Positions 35,389-47,122 of a stretch of DNA of 64,000 bases are shown one piece after another. Position 1 is the stretch's first letter. The number at the start of each line of letters is the position of its first letter. The DNA is from Hymenopellis radicata (lineage: Eukaryota > Basidiomycota > Agaricomycetes > Agaricales > Physalacriaceae): NCBI GenBank assembly GCA_015501595.1, contig JADNRX010000201.1, positions 1-64,000 of the forward strand, written 5' to 3'. The position numbers and the translations under genes are program-made. The notes beneath the pieces are model-generated. The model was not told where the DNA came from. It searched no databases and was given only the letters and a program-made list of their open reading frames with translations.

Positions 35389-38300
35389 ATGTCTGATCCC
35401 CCACCTAAACCCAAGATTGGCTCTCTGCGCGACCGGATCGCCGCATTCGAGAAGCCCAACGCCGCGTCGACACCTGGTCCGGCGCCGGTGCCACGCCCCA
35501 AGCCAGGCAATCTCCAATGGAAGCCGCGCCCGCCGTCGCCCACCCAGCCGGCAGCAGCAGCAGCAGCGACAGCGGCACTTACGGCTGAGGAGAAAAAGGC
35601 GAGCGGGATGTCGGCATCTGATGCGAAGGAAAGTATTGGCAAGGCGGGCAGTCTCAAGGAGCGCATGGCTGCGTTGCAAGGGCGTGGAGGGTTTGGTGCG
35701 CCTGCGCCGCCGCCGCCGATATCGGCCAAGCCGGCTGTGGAGAGGCCCAAGTGGAAGCCGCCTCCTCCTGTCGCGTCTCCGCCTCTAGACGATGTCGCTG
35801 AGGATGGGCCTGCACCCAAGAAATCACTCGAGATCCCTTTGGAGGAGTCGCCCAGTGCTGAAGCTGAAGCAGCACCAGTTGAAGGCGACGCAGCAGAGGC
35901 CGATCCTGAAGAGGAGGAACGCCAGCGACGCGCGGCTTTGACTGCTCGCATGGCTCGACTTGGTGGTGCTCGTGTCGGTATGGGTCCGCCTGTATTTGGC
36001 AGGAAACCTACACCTAAGCCGACGCCTGACGACGGTATGTCACTTTAATCCTTGCTATATCGTTACTCATCGTCTTTAACAGAGTCTACCAAAAGCCCTG
36101 AACCTGCAAAGAGTCCCGAGATCGCCAAGAGCCCCGACTCCCAAGCCGAATCCAAATCTGGTTAGTCCTTTAATCGCGTATACAACGGCCGTTCTAACGT
36201 ATTTTCAGACTATTTCCCATCCTCGGCAGCTGCTGCGAGTTCCGATTCTCTCCCCGTTTCCAGCGCCAACAAGAGTACCGATTCTCTTGGTACTGATACC
36301 TCTCCATCGATCCCTTCTCGCTCTCCGAATAGCATGCCTGTCCCCGCTGCACCCCGTCGCGCTGCACCACCTCGTCGTAAAGCAGCCAAGTCTCCTGCTC
36401 CGCCTTCAGTCGAGGAAAGAGCAGCTGTCAACGATGATATCGCCCAGCCTCCTCCTCCCGTTCCCGAAGTACCAATCGAACCCAAACTCGACGAGTTGGA
36501 ACCGACCATCGACGAGGCTCAAAAGCGCATGAGCATGGACATTGTCACTGCCGAAGTTGGCGAGTCTCATGTACAGCCTGTTGCTGAAGCGCACCCGACG
36601 TCTCCTCAGGCAGAGGAGGCGGATGTGACAGAGGTTCCGTATAATAGAGATGATTCGCCGACGCCTTCTTCACCTATACATGACGATACACCACATTTAC
36701 CCTCACACAAGGAGGAAGCTCCACCACCTCCAGACCACGAATATACACCGCCTACAATCCAAGAAGCAGATGTGCTGAAGAAAGACGTACCCATTACCGA
36801 GGAACCTGAGACCGAGGAGGTGCAGGAGCCGCCTAAAGATTCCGAACCCAGTGAGGTTGTCGCCGAGCATGTGGACGACGAAGAAGAGGATGAAGAGGCC
36901 AGGAAGAAGCGTATTGCTGAACGGATGGCCAAGATGGGCGGTGTCAATCCGTTTGCGCCACCTTCCCTCCAGCGACAGACCAGTGCCGAGTCTGAGAGGT
37001 CTCCTTCCATCCAGCGGCAGACTAGTTCCGGGTCAGCCAAACCTCCGTCCGTGCAGAGACAGATGAGCACGTCGTCAAACGCGTCGATTTCGGAGGAGCC
37101 CAGGATCGTATCACCTACGCCCACGATCCCACAGAAACGCTCAAGCATCTCGTCGGTACAATCCTTTGAGAAAAGGAAGGCGTCTATGGATGCATCGCTA
37201 GAGGAGTCGCGACCTATTCCACCGCCGCGCCAGATGAGCAAAGATGGTGAATATTAGTTTTCTTTTTTCCCATTCCTTCAAAGCTTTGCGCCTTCCCTTT
37301 GTTTCGGTTCCCGTATTGTCGCCGTGTAAAACAAATATTGATTCTCTTTGCTGTCTTTTTAGACCATAAACCAAGTGGGATTTCAGAGGACGCGGAAGAT
37401 TCGGCAGCTTTAGTCGGCGAAGATTTGGATCTCGGTCGTGAGAGCGATGATGGACGTGATGCTATTGAGGACGAAGAGATACCGAGCCCGCCTCCCGTAC
37501 CTACCGCGTCGAGGCCGCCACCAGTACCCCAGACGACACGTCCTCCCCCCGCTCAATCAGATTTCGATGAGGACACATTCGTTCCTCCACCTCCACGCAG
37601 ACGACTATCGCTCCAGAGAGTGGACGAACCAGAACCAGAGCGCGAGCAAGCCCCGGCTCTTTCACCGACGAATGAAGTAGCTGAGAGTCCAGTTGCGCAG
37701 GACCAGAAAAGTCCTGTTCCTGCGGTACCACATCGTCTCGTGGACGAATCACCTCCAGCATCGCCTGTAGCCTTGCACATCCCCCCACCAAGAAGGTTTT
37801 CGAGTGATAACGAAGAGCGTGCGTTGCCTCATCCAATGCGGTTTAGCGACACTGTGGATGAGGAGGAGGAACAAATGTCTCACCGTGCCCCGCCGCGCCG
37901 AGGTGTACCTCACCCCCGCCTGTCTCAGCAGTTGAGCCCGACGAAAGATGATATGTTACCTGCGCCTCCGCCACCACCAAGACGTAGTATCCCTACTCCA
38001 TCGGACCACCCATCGTCGCCTCCGACCCGACACATACCTCCCCCGCCACCAGATGAGGATGATATGCTACCCGCGCCACCTCCACCGAGACGTAATTTAC
38101 CCTTGGAGCCTGTGATTCTACCCCCAGAAGGACTGGATCTGATGACCTGTATGAGCCGGACCTCAAGACCCCAGTCGTGACTGTCAAGCCAGACAAGAGA
38201 TTTTGTCTGAAGACGAAGGTGGTAAGTTGTGGTTTTGGTTTTTGGCAGGTAATTTGACTAATGGCGTTGTAGATCCTATTGATCCGGCATTCCATAGTCC

Positions 38301-39924
38301 TAGTCGGCGCGAATCTCTTGCTGATGCGCCAAGTCCACCAAGGGCGGCACCACCGACCCATTCATTGTCACCTGAGTCTGCGCGGATGTCGCTATCGCTG
38401 ACATCGCCAACTTCGGAGCCGTCGTTAGCGGATGAGCCTGAGCCGGCCGTCGACCCAGAGCAGGAAAGACGTCGTACGATTGCTGAACGGATGGCTAAGC
38501 TCGGCGGGATCAAGTTCGGTGCTCCGCCCGTTCCTATGGGTCGTCCGCGGCGACAGACGCAGGAGAGTAAAGATGATGAAGAAGAAAAGCATTCTGCGCC
38601 ACAAGGGGAGCAAGGCGAGCCGGCAGTTGAGGAAGAAAAAGTGGAGTTGACGGAGGAAGAGGAGAGAGGGCTAGGAAGGAGCGGATTTCAGCCAAGTTGG
38701 CTATGATGGGTGGACAGCGGATTGGGATGATGCCGCCAGTTATGGTTTCGAGGCCGCCTCCGCAGAGACATGTTGAAGAAGATGAGGTGCCGCCACCACC
38801 TCCGCCGCAGAGGGCTGTGCCTCCTCGTGTACGTGCACCGCCAGCCGAAGACGATGAAGCCGCGCCTCCGCCGCCGCCGCATAGGGCGCCACCACCATCT
38901 CATTCGGAGACAGATTCCGATGATGGTGTCAAGGTTGAAGCGGAGGAAAGCGAAATCGAGGAGGTTCGTCACGAAGATGCTGTCGAAGCAGAGGAGGAGG
39001 CACCGCCGCCTGTGCCGACTCGAGCTGGGAGAAGAGCATCCTCTGTTCACCGTCAGGGATCGTCTGACACTGGGAGTAGCCATCGACCGCCAGTTCCGAC
39101 TAGTCCTCCGCCGAGGCGAGCCAGTGTCCAAGGAAAGGGAGACACCTCGTTCACGTATCCTCCACCGCCGCAACAGCAAGCGGATTTCGTCATGGTGGAG
39201 GAACCAGAGCGTGCTCCTGCGAAGCAGTGGAGCTACCTTCCATTCCTGCGGCGTCGATGGACTTTGGTGCCGGTCCGGATCTGTCGATGTCGTGGTCAGA
39301 GGTTGACAATGCAGGAGCGCCGCCTCCGCCACCGGCAGCACCAACCAAGGCACCCAAGAATTTCGACGAGATGGTGTTGTCTCCGGAAGAGCTGACCGCC
39401 GTATGGGGCCGCATTGGCGTGCAGGTGTGCGAGGCGGCGACGTCGCTGCACGACAAGTCGAAGAAGGCGCTGATTGGGGACGGGACGTACCACGGGTTCA
39501 TCGAGGCTGTGCTGGCGGAGGTGCCGGGGCTGCGCGGCCTGTGCCGCCGTTGTATGGGTACACGGTGTATGTGCAGAGCGGGGCGAGCGTGCAGAGGAGG
39601 GCGGGGGAGATTATGCCGGGGGATGTGGTGTGGCTGTCTGATGCGCGGCTGAAGGGGCACAAGGGGCTGCAGGGGTATAGCCAGCATGTGGGTGGGGAGG
39701 AGGGGGGCGGGGCGGTTGTGGGGGTGGTGTGTGAGTTTGAGGCGAAGAAGTATAAGGTGAGGGTGTTTCAGGCGAATCAGCATGTTGGGCAGCAGACGGT
39801 TGAGGCTGTTAGTTATCGGTTGGAGGATTTGAAGAGTGGGGTTGTTAAGGTGCGTGGATTGTTGTTTTGGGAGTGGATACTAGTGCTGATTGGAGATTAG
39901 GTTTTTAGGGTTTTAGAAGCTTGA
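35389..39924 (+). CDS. BBC1: BBC1/AIM3-like cortical actin-patch protein, several frame slips
   Basis: A proline-rich scaffold like yeast Bbc1, which tempers Arp2/3-driven actin assembly at endocytic patches. Start MSDPPPKPKIGSLRDRIAAFE. Long polyproline tracts (PAPPPPISAKP and many later) suit SH3 partners. Four copies of a basic motif are spread along the protein: ALTARMARLGG, RIAERMAKMGG, TIAERMAKLGG and RISAKLAMMGG. The C-terminal domain, found in BBC1/AIM3 proteins, has KNFDEMVLSPEELTAVWGRIG, then RAGEIMPGDVVWLSDARLKG, and ends VVKVFRVLEA after a last intron at 39850-39900. The frame slips by one base near 38130, 38170, 38663, 39222 and 39530. For a normally conserved gene this suggests assembly indels more than decay. 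Confidence 0.8.
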
Positions 39925-40940
39925 TTGGATGGTGGACTGGGCTTTTTTTTGTATTTGTATGAATCATGATGGATGTGGGAACTGTTTTGAGGGATGGCGT
40001 GTGTAGGTGATAAAGTATTTGTCCACGACCGCGTCTGGTGGACGAGTGTCCAATCTGAGGCCTGAGGGCTCGGTTGGTGTCGAGCTTTGTGTCGCCGGCG
40101 ACCTTGTATAGTATTTCCGTTGTGGATTCGTTATGGTCGTCTTTTTGAATTGTAGGACATTTCGAGGTAATGCCGCCCGGACTGGCGTGTAGCTGCTAAA
40201 GTCTTTCACGTCTAGCTTTAGTGCTTTCTTCCTAAATCTGACTTTATTCGCTAGGTGAGCCTTCCTTGTACTTATCTTGTGTGGCCAGCGATCTTCCATA
40301 ATATTTCCCTTGCGGATTGGTCATCGTCCGCGTTGTGGATTCGTCGCTCGTTGCGGAGCCTCCATATCAGGTGCTGAGATTCTGACACGAGTGTAGCATA
40401 TAGCGATTAGCTCCTTTATGCTCTTTTTCCGTTCGTCTTTTTGCATCTCATTCATAGCGCAGCCTAGTATAGGTTCTTTCTATTTCATTCTCGGCCTGTT
40501 CGTTTTTCTCCCGATAACTCACATTTGAGAAGGATGGGTTCTAAGTATTGATTCCTCTAGTTTGGGTATGGGACCATCGGTTTCCGAGGAGGATCGTTAG
40601 GCGTGTATCGATCTCGTTGCCGCATTGCACTCCATATTTGTTGCTCATTCGGGAATGTTCCATTCTTCTCAACTGCTGTAGTCGCCTGGGATTTTGTGGG
40701 GGATACGTGTTGACGGAGATGAAAGGTTTTCTGTGTCTTTGAACTTGTCTTTTAATTGAATGGGGTGACTAGGACATGAGCCAAGGAGCGGGTGGTGCTT
40801 TAAATTATTCTTTTGCGTCACTGTTCTGTCGCGCGGACTGACGTAACGCCGCTAATTGCAGGGTGAGCGGTCCCGACTTGATCGCGGGCAAGCGTCGGGA
40901 CTCAGTCGGGACTCCTAATAAGGCATATGACTCCAAATAG
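39925..40940. other. intergenic with a two-copy short repeat
   Basis: No gene that I can support. Two diverged copies of a roughly 55-nt unit (gtgtcgccggcgacc... near 40083 and gtgtggccagcgatc... near 40281) lie about 200 bp apart. An open minus frame at 39964-40299 has no recognisable motif. Confidence 0.4.
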
Positions 40941-40943
40941 AGC

Positions 40944-40954
40944 GATCACCTGAC
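40944..40954 (+). promoter_or_regulatory. E-box-like site upstream of F-box paralog 7
   Basis: GATCACCTGAC, 77 bp before the start codon. Confidence 0.5.
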
Positions 40955-41030
40955 AGCGGCTTTTGTATTGTATGGGCAATATCACGCACGTCCCTCTTTT
41001 TGTTTCCCACCACCATCACTGCTCACCAGT

Positions 41031-43817
41031 ATGCCTCCCCGTCGGTCCCAGCGACTTGCTGGCCCCAGCACGCAGCCAGCGCCCGCCAAGGCGCCGCGTA
41101 AACGTCAGGTAGCGGTCGTCAAGAAAGACCTAACTCCTATCATCAAGCGACCGGTGAAACGCGCGAGATTGGCGACTCCGGAGGAGGAGGACGATGATGC
41201 TGATGAAGGTAATGAGGAAGAAGAGTACCAGGATGAAGACGACGACTACGGGATGAAGTTGGACTCGACCGCGAGACGAAACAAAAGCGCGTCAAGGGCA
41301 AGAAACCGGCTTCATCCACCACGGCTACACGCAAGTCGGCCGAAGCGCAGGGGAATGCGCGGAATCTTGCAGAAGATGACCGACACCCGTTGGACGTCTT
41401 GTTCGAAGTACGTTTTGATGATGTTTGTTTTCGTCCTTTCGTTTCTTACATCGTCTTTACATACTAGATATTCTCGTATTGGAGCCTCTCGATCTGCTGA
41501 GGATGAGTCGGACCACGAAGGATCTGCGACAGCTTCTCATGAGCCGGTCCACGGCGTTCGTGTGGAGAGAGCGCGGTTGGGCATGAGTGGGCTGCCGCCT
41601 ATGCTTGAAGACCTGAGCGAGCCCCAGTATGCGAATCTGTTGTTTGATACTCATTGTCATGTATGTTTGTTTCTCTCTATCCTTCCGGGCGCGCGAGTTA
41701 ATTGCTTTGTATATAGGAATGCGGAAAATGTCCCACCAAGTATGTCCAGTGGGAGGCGCGGATTCGACTGTGCAAAAGCTGCTTGGACGATGGTACAATG
41801 TGAGTTTCATTTTCGTGGAGCGAACTCGTTGCTTATTGGCTTTCGTGTATGAAGAATGAGCCCAGATTTGAGTCTGTATACCATGTCGACGAGGGCTACT
41901 GAACTACTTGCCGTTACGCCTCAATACAGATTAACCGTAAATACTGGGCGTCGTGGGCGAAGTAACTGTCATTTCCTCCTTCCTGCTTGCAAGTAGTATT
42001 ACTGACTCGTTATCATCACTTAGGGCAACGTTACATCTACTACCATGTGCCTTCGTATCGTGAGTTGATAGAAGTGTCTGCGCAGGAGGCGTCGTTCTCT
42101 ACGTGGTATAGCCAGGAGAAGCGGGAGTATATGGCAATGTCGGCTGTGAGTGATTTGTGTTCCGTCTATGTTTGACTGTGGACTTATCGAATGAAAGGTG
42201 GCTGAGCTGTATCAACAATGGTCCCTTGTGAGGACGAATGACCGAACTGAAGAACTCGCTGCGCTTCGCAAAGAGAGATTATCGGGGTATGGTCTCTTCG
42301 TTCTTCATAAGGTTGCTTTGATCCAATTTTTAATGCTAGGATTATGGAACGTTTAGAAGCGGATGGGTGGGGTGAGGAGCTCAAGGACAGTGCATCGATG
42401 AAAACCCTTCGCCAGCACAAGCTCGTTAATCAACCAAGGGCATTAACAGATCGCAGTACGTCTCTTAGTCCTTCTTTCCTACGCGATTCTTACCGGCGGT
42501 TTCAAGTCTGGCATAATATCCGAGACACTCTTACCGAAGTAATGACGACACTTCGGGCCGAGCTTCTTGCAGAGAAAATACGCACTGCAATTCCTAGGCG
42601 CACTCGACTCGTCACACAACTTTGTGGTCCTATCTTGCGCAAGATGCCAGAGGTTCCGGCGTGTCCTGAGGGATCGATGCTCTCTCAAATGGAACCGTTT
42701 TCGGGAATCATCAACAGCACGCCTCTTAGCGAAGATGTTACTGCTGATGACTTTGCCGAGGGTCTCGAGATGCTACCCGACCTCTGTGCGTCATGGCGCA
42801 AGGAACTGGAAGACTACCTCAAGGAGAAGCTTTCCGAGGCGGGCTGCAGCGAGGATCTATCCTTGGTGGCTAACGCGTTCGCGTGTTCAAAGTGTCATTA
42901 TGCGCATGCGATCCACTACCCTTATTTCGCGTCCCATGGGTGTGTCTATCCGCGAACGTGGATGCTGAACAACATCGAAGTGACTCGTTGCGCGTACGAG
43001 AAGATCAAGCTCGCTGATCCAAACATCCGCGCTCAGTGTGAGGAGATTATCAAGATGTGCGGGTTGGAACCGGCCACGGCGACTGCGGAGGATATGGACT
43101 CTGCGGATGCGTTCTTTAGGTGCGAGGAGTGCTTTCAGCAGCAATACCAGTATGCCGGGTATACGGTTTCGAATCTGATGCGGTGGCGTGTGGCTATGGT
43201 TAGCTCTTTCGTTCCTGTTTATTTACCTTGACTCACGCTTTCGTTATCTAGTGCCATTACGAGAAACACCTTCCAAACATCCAGCGCGTGACCGACGCGG
43301 CTCTCATTTCCGGCGCACAAACTGACGAAGAGCGCACCCTCCGCTCGGAGATCAAGTCGACGTGGTCTTCCAAGTCCTTTGTTTGTATGCATTGTAATGT
43401 GGCGGACTCGACTGAAGAAGCTCGTGCTGAGCATTTACTCATCGTGTTCGTCTATGCGTCACTCTTTCGGGTTGACATGTTTTACTTACTTGGATTCAGG
43501 CATAATCTTACGGGCGATAGCACGCACCATTATAAGCGGAGTCTCAGAGAGGGTGGCATCATATCGCAGACGTGTCGTGTTGAGATAGCGAAGGAACCTA
43601 CGCCACCCCCTGAAGTTCCAACGGAGGTGCAGGCACAGCCTCAAGCAGAAGGCGATACACCGACACGTCATATCCGCCTGCCACGACAGACACGCTCCTC
43701 GATGAAGTGAAGGCTGAAAACTCAGAAGGCATAACTTCGTATGATGACAATGAGGACATGTACGTGGCGTTGTCTGCTGCTGCTGCCGCTGCCGCTACTA
43801 GCGAGAGCGCACTGTAA
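41031..43817 (+). pseudogene. F-box family protein (paralog 7), multiple one-base frame breaks
   Basis: Start MPPRRSQRLAGPS, with an acidic tract as in paralog 2. Single-base losses appear near 41393 (before the F-box start LDVLFE), near 41470 (IFSY-LEPLDLL), near 41565 and near 43655. The rest matches the family: LSEPQYANLLFDTHCH, LSLVANAFACSKC, IHYPYFASHGC, MCGLEPATATAEDMDSADAF, MRWRVAMV and FVCMHCNVADST. The tail is unusual: Pro-rich, then acidic DDNEDMYVALS, then a short poly-Ala, ending SESAL at 43817; in the frame as sequenced a stop comes at 43708. This tail is duplicated at 46794-46960. Four small lesions mean either a pseudogene or a poorly polished region. Confidence 0.7.
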
Positions 43818-46725
43818 GGTAGATGCAATGTATTTCTAGTCTAGGAACGTGGACCTGTACATATCAATCAATTGCTTTGTGCTCGGTTCAATGCCATTCA
43901 GAGGTGGTCGAGGACATGGTAGTGAAGTTTTTCTGTCAGTCAGTTCCTTGAATATCCCAGATATATCATTAATTTAGAGATAAACAGCCCCTTCGGATAT
44001 ACATAATAACCCTATGCCAAGTTCAAGCCGTATATCTGGCGGTACCTCAACCACACGCCGCCCTTCGTTGTATTCGCGCTCAAGCGAAGACCGCTGTCCT
44101 GATGCATCAGGAACTCCGTCCTATCCGACTCCACCATATCTGAATCGGCGAGATTGGAATGCCTGTCACCAACCCGCACTGTCTGAGATTGCTTCTCCTT
44201 GAGAAGCGCCAGAGAGCTTTGTATGGACGTTCCCCGACGGACAACGTCACAGCTCCGGAGGTACTCGACTCGGTCCACACACTTTCAGGCGTGGCAGCCG
44301 GCGGATGGAAAAGATCAACGCCGTATCCGAGCAGGGGATCAGTCTGCACTGGCCGCTGCAAATCATCGTGGGGACCAGCCACCTGGGCCGGCTGGGAGTG
44401 CTCGTGGCTTGTGCTTGTGATACGTCGCCTGCGTCGCAAAAACCACAGGAACATAATCGCAGCCGTAACGGCGACGAGCCCACCGACTGCTCCGCCAACA
44501 ATGACAGCGACGGGCGCCGGCGTCCCGTGTATTTGGGGAGTCTGGGTCAAAGAGGACTGCGTGGAGGATGGGCTAATAGTGCTCGCCGTTGTCGCCCCAT
44601 TTAACGTGGGATTATCAACGGTTTCAACATAGAAGTTGGTAAAGCCAAGCCGTTGCTGGCCCACGTCGCCGTCCCATCGAACTACTATCTCGTGACTACG
44701 AAGAGGAAGGCGGTAAGACGTGAATATAGTCTGTTGGAAAATGGTCGCCCGGGAGTTGACAGTGTTGGAGAGGGAGAACGAAGTAGAGAAGAAGCCATCG
44801 ATGGTATATTGGCCAGTGGCCGGCGGGCCCTGCGTGTTGTCTAGAATACCAACCATGGTGATTTGAGAACCTAGATGCATAAATTTTAGTGATATGAAGG
44901 AATAAAAAAAGTCAATACTAAGGTCATACCATAAAAACCCAACATTACGGTGGCGTTATGAGTACTGGCCATAGTCGCATTCTGATACAAATTAGGTACC
45001 TCCTCGATGGTTCTTCCCGTCGAGCTTTGCCACTCGCCCGAATATTCGACCGTATAGTCGTCTGCATCGATGGTGAAGGTACCAGGGTCCCGGTCTGAGG
45101 CATATCCAGGACTGCTTGTCGTGAAAACCAAGTAGTCGAACACTAGGCGAGTGTTGATATCCGAGCGAGTCTTCACAACAAGCTCGTGTTCAACCAATTG
45201 TAGTCCATCAACACCGCACAATGGCATCTGATTGGTGGCCAGAAGCAGTTTCTCTGAGAAATCATCTGCTTGGTCATGCATCTGGTGAGTGCGAACATCG
45301 ACCTCCTCCGAGGTAGGTCCAGAAATGGCTGAACCGTCGACTTCACACATGGGAAGTGGGTTGTCTGTATAGTCCCATGACCCAAACATGGCGATGGCAG
45401 AACCTATTCATACAGAAATTAATAGCGCTTTCAAGGCGAACAGATCAATGAGCGCACCTTTGAACTTATAGGTAAATTCGTGGCCCGCACCCTGCGCCAT
45501 AGATTGCGAACCGTTGTATACCGGAACACCATACCCGTCCGCGAAAGGGCCCACAATGGTCCAGTTGGATCCTTTGTACTGAATGTCCCCGTCTGTATTG
45601 TCGATGACAGTTTTGTAAGCGAGGGCGATCTGGTCCCTAATTGGGAAGGCCATAGCTAAAGGCGAAATATGGTCACGGATCAGGAGGAGGAAAGCTGAGG
45701 GGAGATGGAAGAGGAGGCAAAAGAAAGGTAGAGAAGAAGGAGCGACTCGTTGCTGTCAGAGACTCGACGAAGAAGGGAAACCGCTTAGAGGGAAGACCAT
45801 GTGGTACCCTAACTTTACTATCAACAAATCAAGGACTCGGAGGGAACATCAGCTGTCACGGAAACATCAGAGAGTTGGGGTTGCTGGTGAAGTTGGACGA
45901 CCAGGAGTATAAACCTCCGCCAGACCACACGATACCCCGGCTTCTCCATCAACTAATCAACGGAGGAATCAAGTCCGGTCTCAAGCAAATGACAAAGAGT
46001 TACAAATTTCCTTTGTGACGTTTGTAGGCTAACTCGTGAGCTCGAAAGATCTACAAGCAAGTTAGTCTATGATAGTCTCTGTGATGATTTTTCACCATGT
46101 TCCTGGAAGAGAAACGTTCGGCAGACAGGGCATCCTCATGTCTCTTGATTGGCCTGGTTTTGTACACACATCATTGGCGTGGCATATTGGACCCACAGAA
46201 CTTGAAACTCGCCTTAAATGCTCGCCTGAAACCGACAGGCTGCGAGTACGGAGACCTTCCGCCGCCAAATCAGGAACTCGAAAATGAAAATGTGATGCTA
46301 TTTCCTTCGGAATCGAGTCATCAGCGCAATAAAGAAGGAGCTAACCTGCAGCGGATCTTTGTATTTATCCTAAATAGCCTTCGCGAATATTGGACGCATC
46401 GACTCACAGCTCGCCTGTCCATGAGGCGCGCGTACATCAACGTAGAGATGTGGAGGCCAGTACTTAGTACCAAGAACGTAGCATAAAACCATAACGAAGG
46501 AGACATCCTGAAAGTTGCAGGAAGACCTGCAATGGGCGAGGCGGCTGTAGTTGATCGACGGATACAAGCACCCATGGGCCTAGTCGAAAGGCCATTCTGC
46601 CGCCAGGATTCGAACTTCGAAGACGTCCATGATGATGATCGCGTCATACAGTCACAAAAGGCATTTTCTCGTCACGTGAATATGGCGTGATTTTGCCGCT
46701 TGTCGGCGCGCCGGCGCAACCATCG
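43652..46725. repeat. tandem segmental duplication, copy 1
   Basis: Contains the tail of F-box paralog 7, a membrane-protein gene on the minus strand and its upstream flank, ending with a ttctcgtcacgtgaatat-type stretch. The same order recurs at 46794-49625 with moderate divergence. Copy 1 has about 130 extra bases near 46340-46470. Confidence 0.8.
44012..45653 (-). CDS. single-pass membrane protein with paired ectodomain modules (copy 1)
   Basis: Three main exons. The first reads TVIDNTDGDIQYKGSNW and GYGVPVYNGSQSMAQG, the second MFGSWDYTDNPLPMCEVDG with VVKTRSDINTRLVFDYLVF, and the third MVGILDNTQGPPATGQYTIDG. They build the two beta-rich extracellular modules common in agaricomycete membrane proteins. 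A Ser/Thr-rich stalk, a transmembrane helix (VAVIVGGAVGGLVAVTAAIM) and a basic stop-transfer FLRRRRR follow. I see no clear signal peptide at the chosen start. Relative to copy 2 the cytoplasmic tail has frame slips near 44225 and 44060. Function unknown; possibly a surface sensor or adhesion protein. Confidence 0.65.
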
Positions 46726-46780
46726 TTTAACTTCTTTCGTCCATCACACAACAGGGGAAGCAAATTTCCTCGACCGAGGA
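45654..46780. other. upstream flank of membrane-protein copy 1
   Basis: Promoter region and remaining part of duplication copy 1; no further gene seen. Confidence 0.4.
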
Positions 46781-46793
46781 AATAGCTGAGGAA

Positions 46794-46960
46794 CGATACC
46801 ACCGACGCTTCTAATCCGCCTGCCACAACAGACACGGTCCCCGATGAAGCGAAGGCTGAAAGCTCAGAAGGCATAACCGTACGATGACAATGAGGACATG
46901 TATGTGGCGTTGTCTGCTGCTGCTGCAGCTGCCGCTACTAGCGAGAGCGCGCCGTAAGGT
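46794..46960 (+). pseudogene. duplicated 3' tail of F-box paralog 7
   Basis: Matches 43652-43817 closely, including the PPATTDT stretch, the acidic segment and the poly-Ala end. There is no upstream exon, so it is a duplication by-product. Confidence 0.75.
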
Positions 46961-47122
46961 AGATGCAATGTATTTCTTGTCTAGGAGCATGGACCTGTAC
47001 ATATGAATCAATCGCTTTGTGCTCATTTCAATGCCATTCAGACGGGGTCGGGGACATGGCAAGTTGAAGTGTCATTAAGTTAGAGGTAAACAGCCCATAC
47101 TTAATAACGCCCTATGCCAAGT

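Noticed and set aside
35352..35951. 199-residue open frame antisense to the BBC1-like gene
   Set aside because: Gly/Ser/Ala-rich shadow of the proline-rich coding strand; no independent motif.
39964..40299. 111-residue minus-strand frame
   Set aside because: No motif, no splice context, and it overlaps a degenerate repeat.
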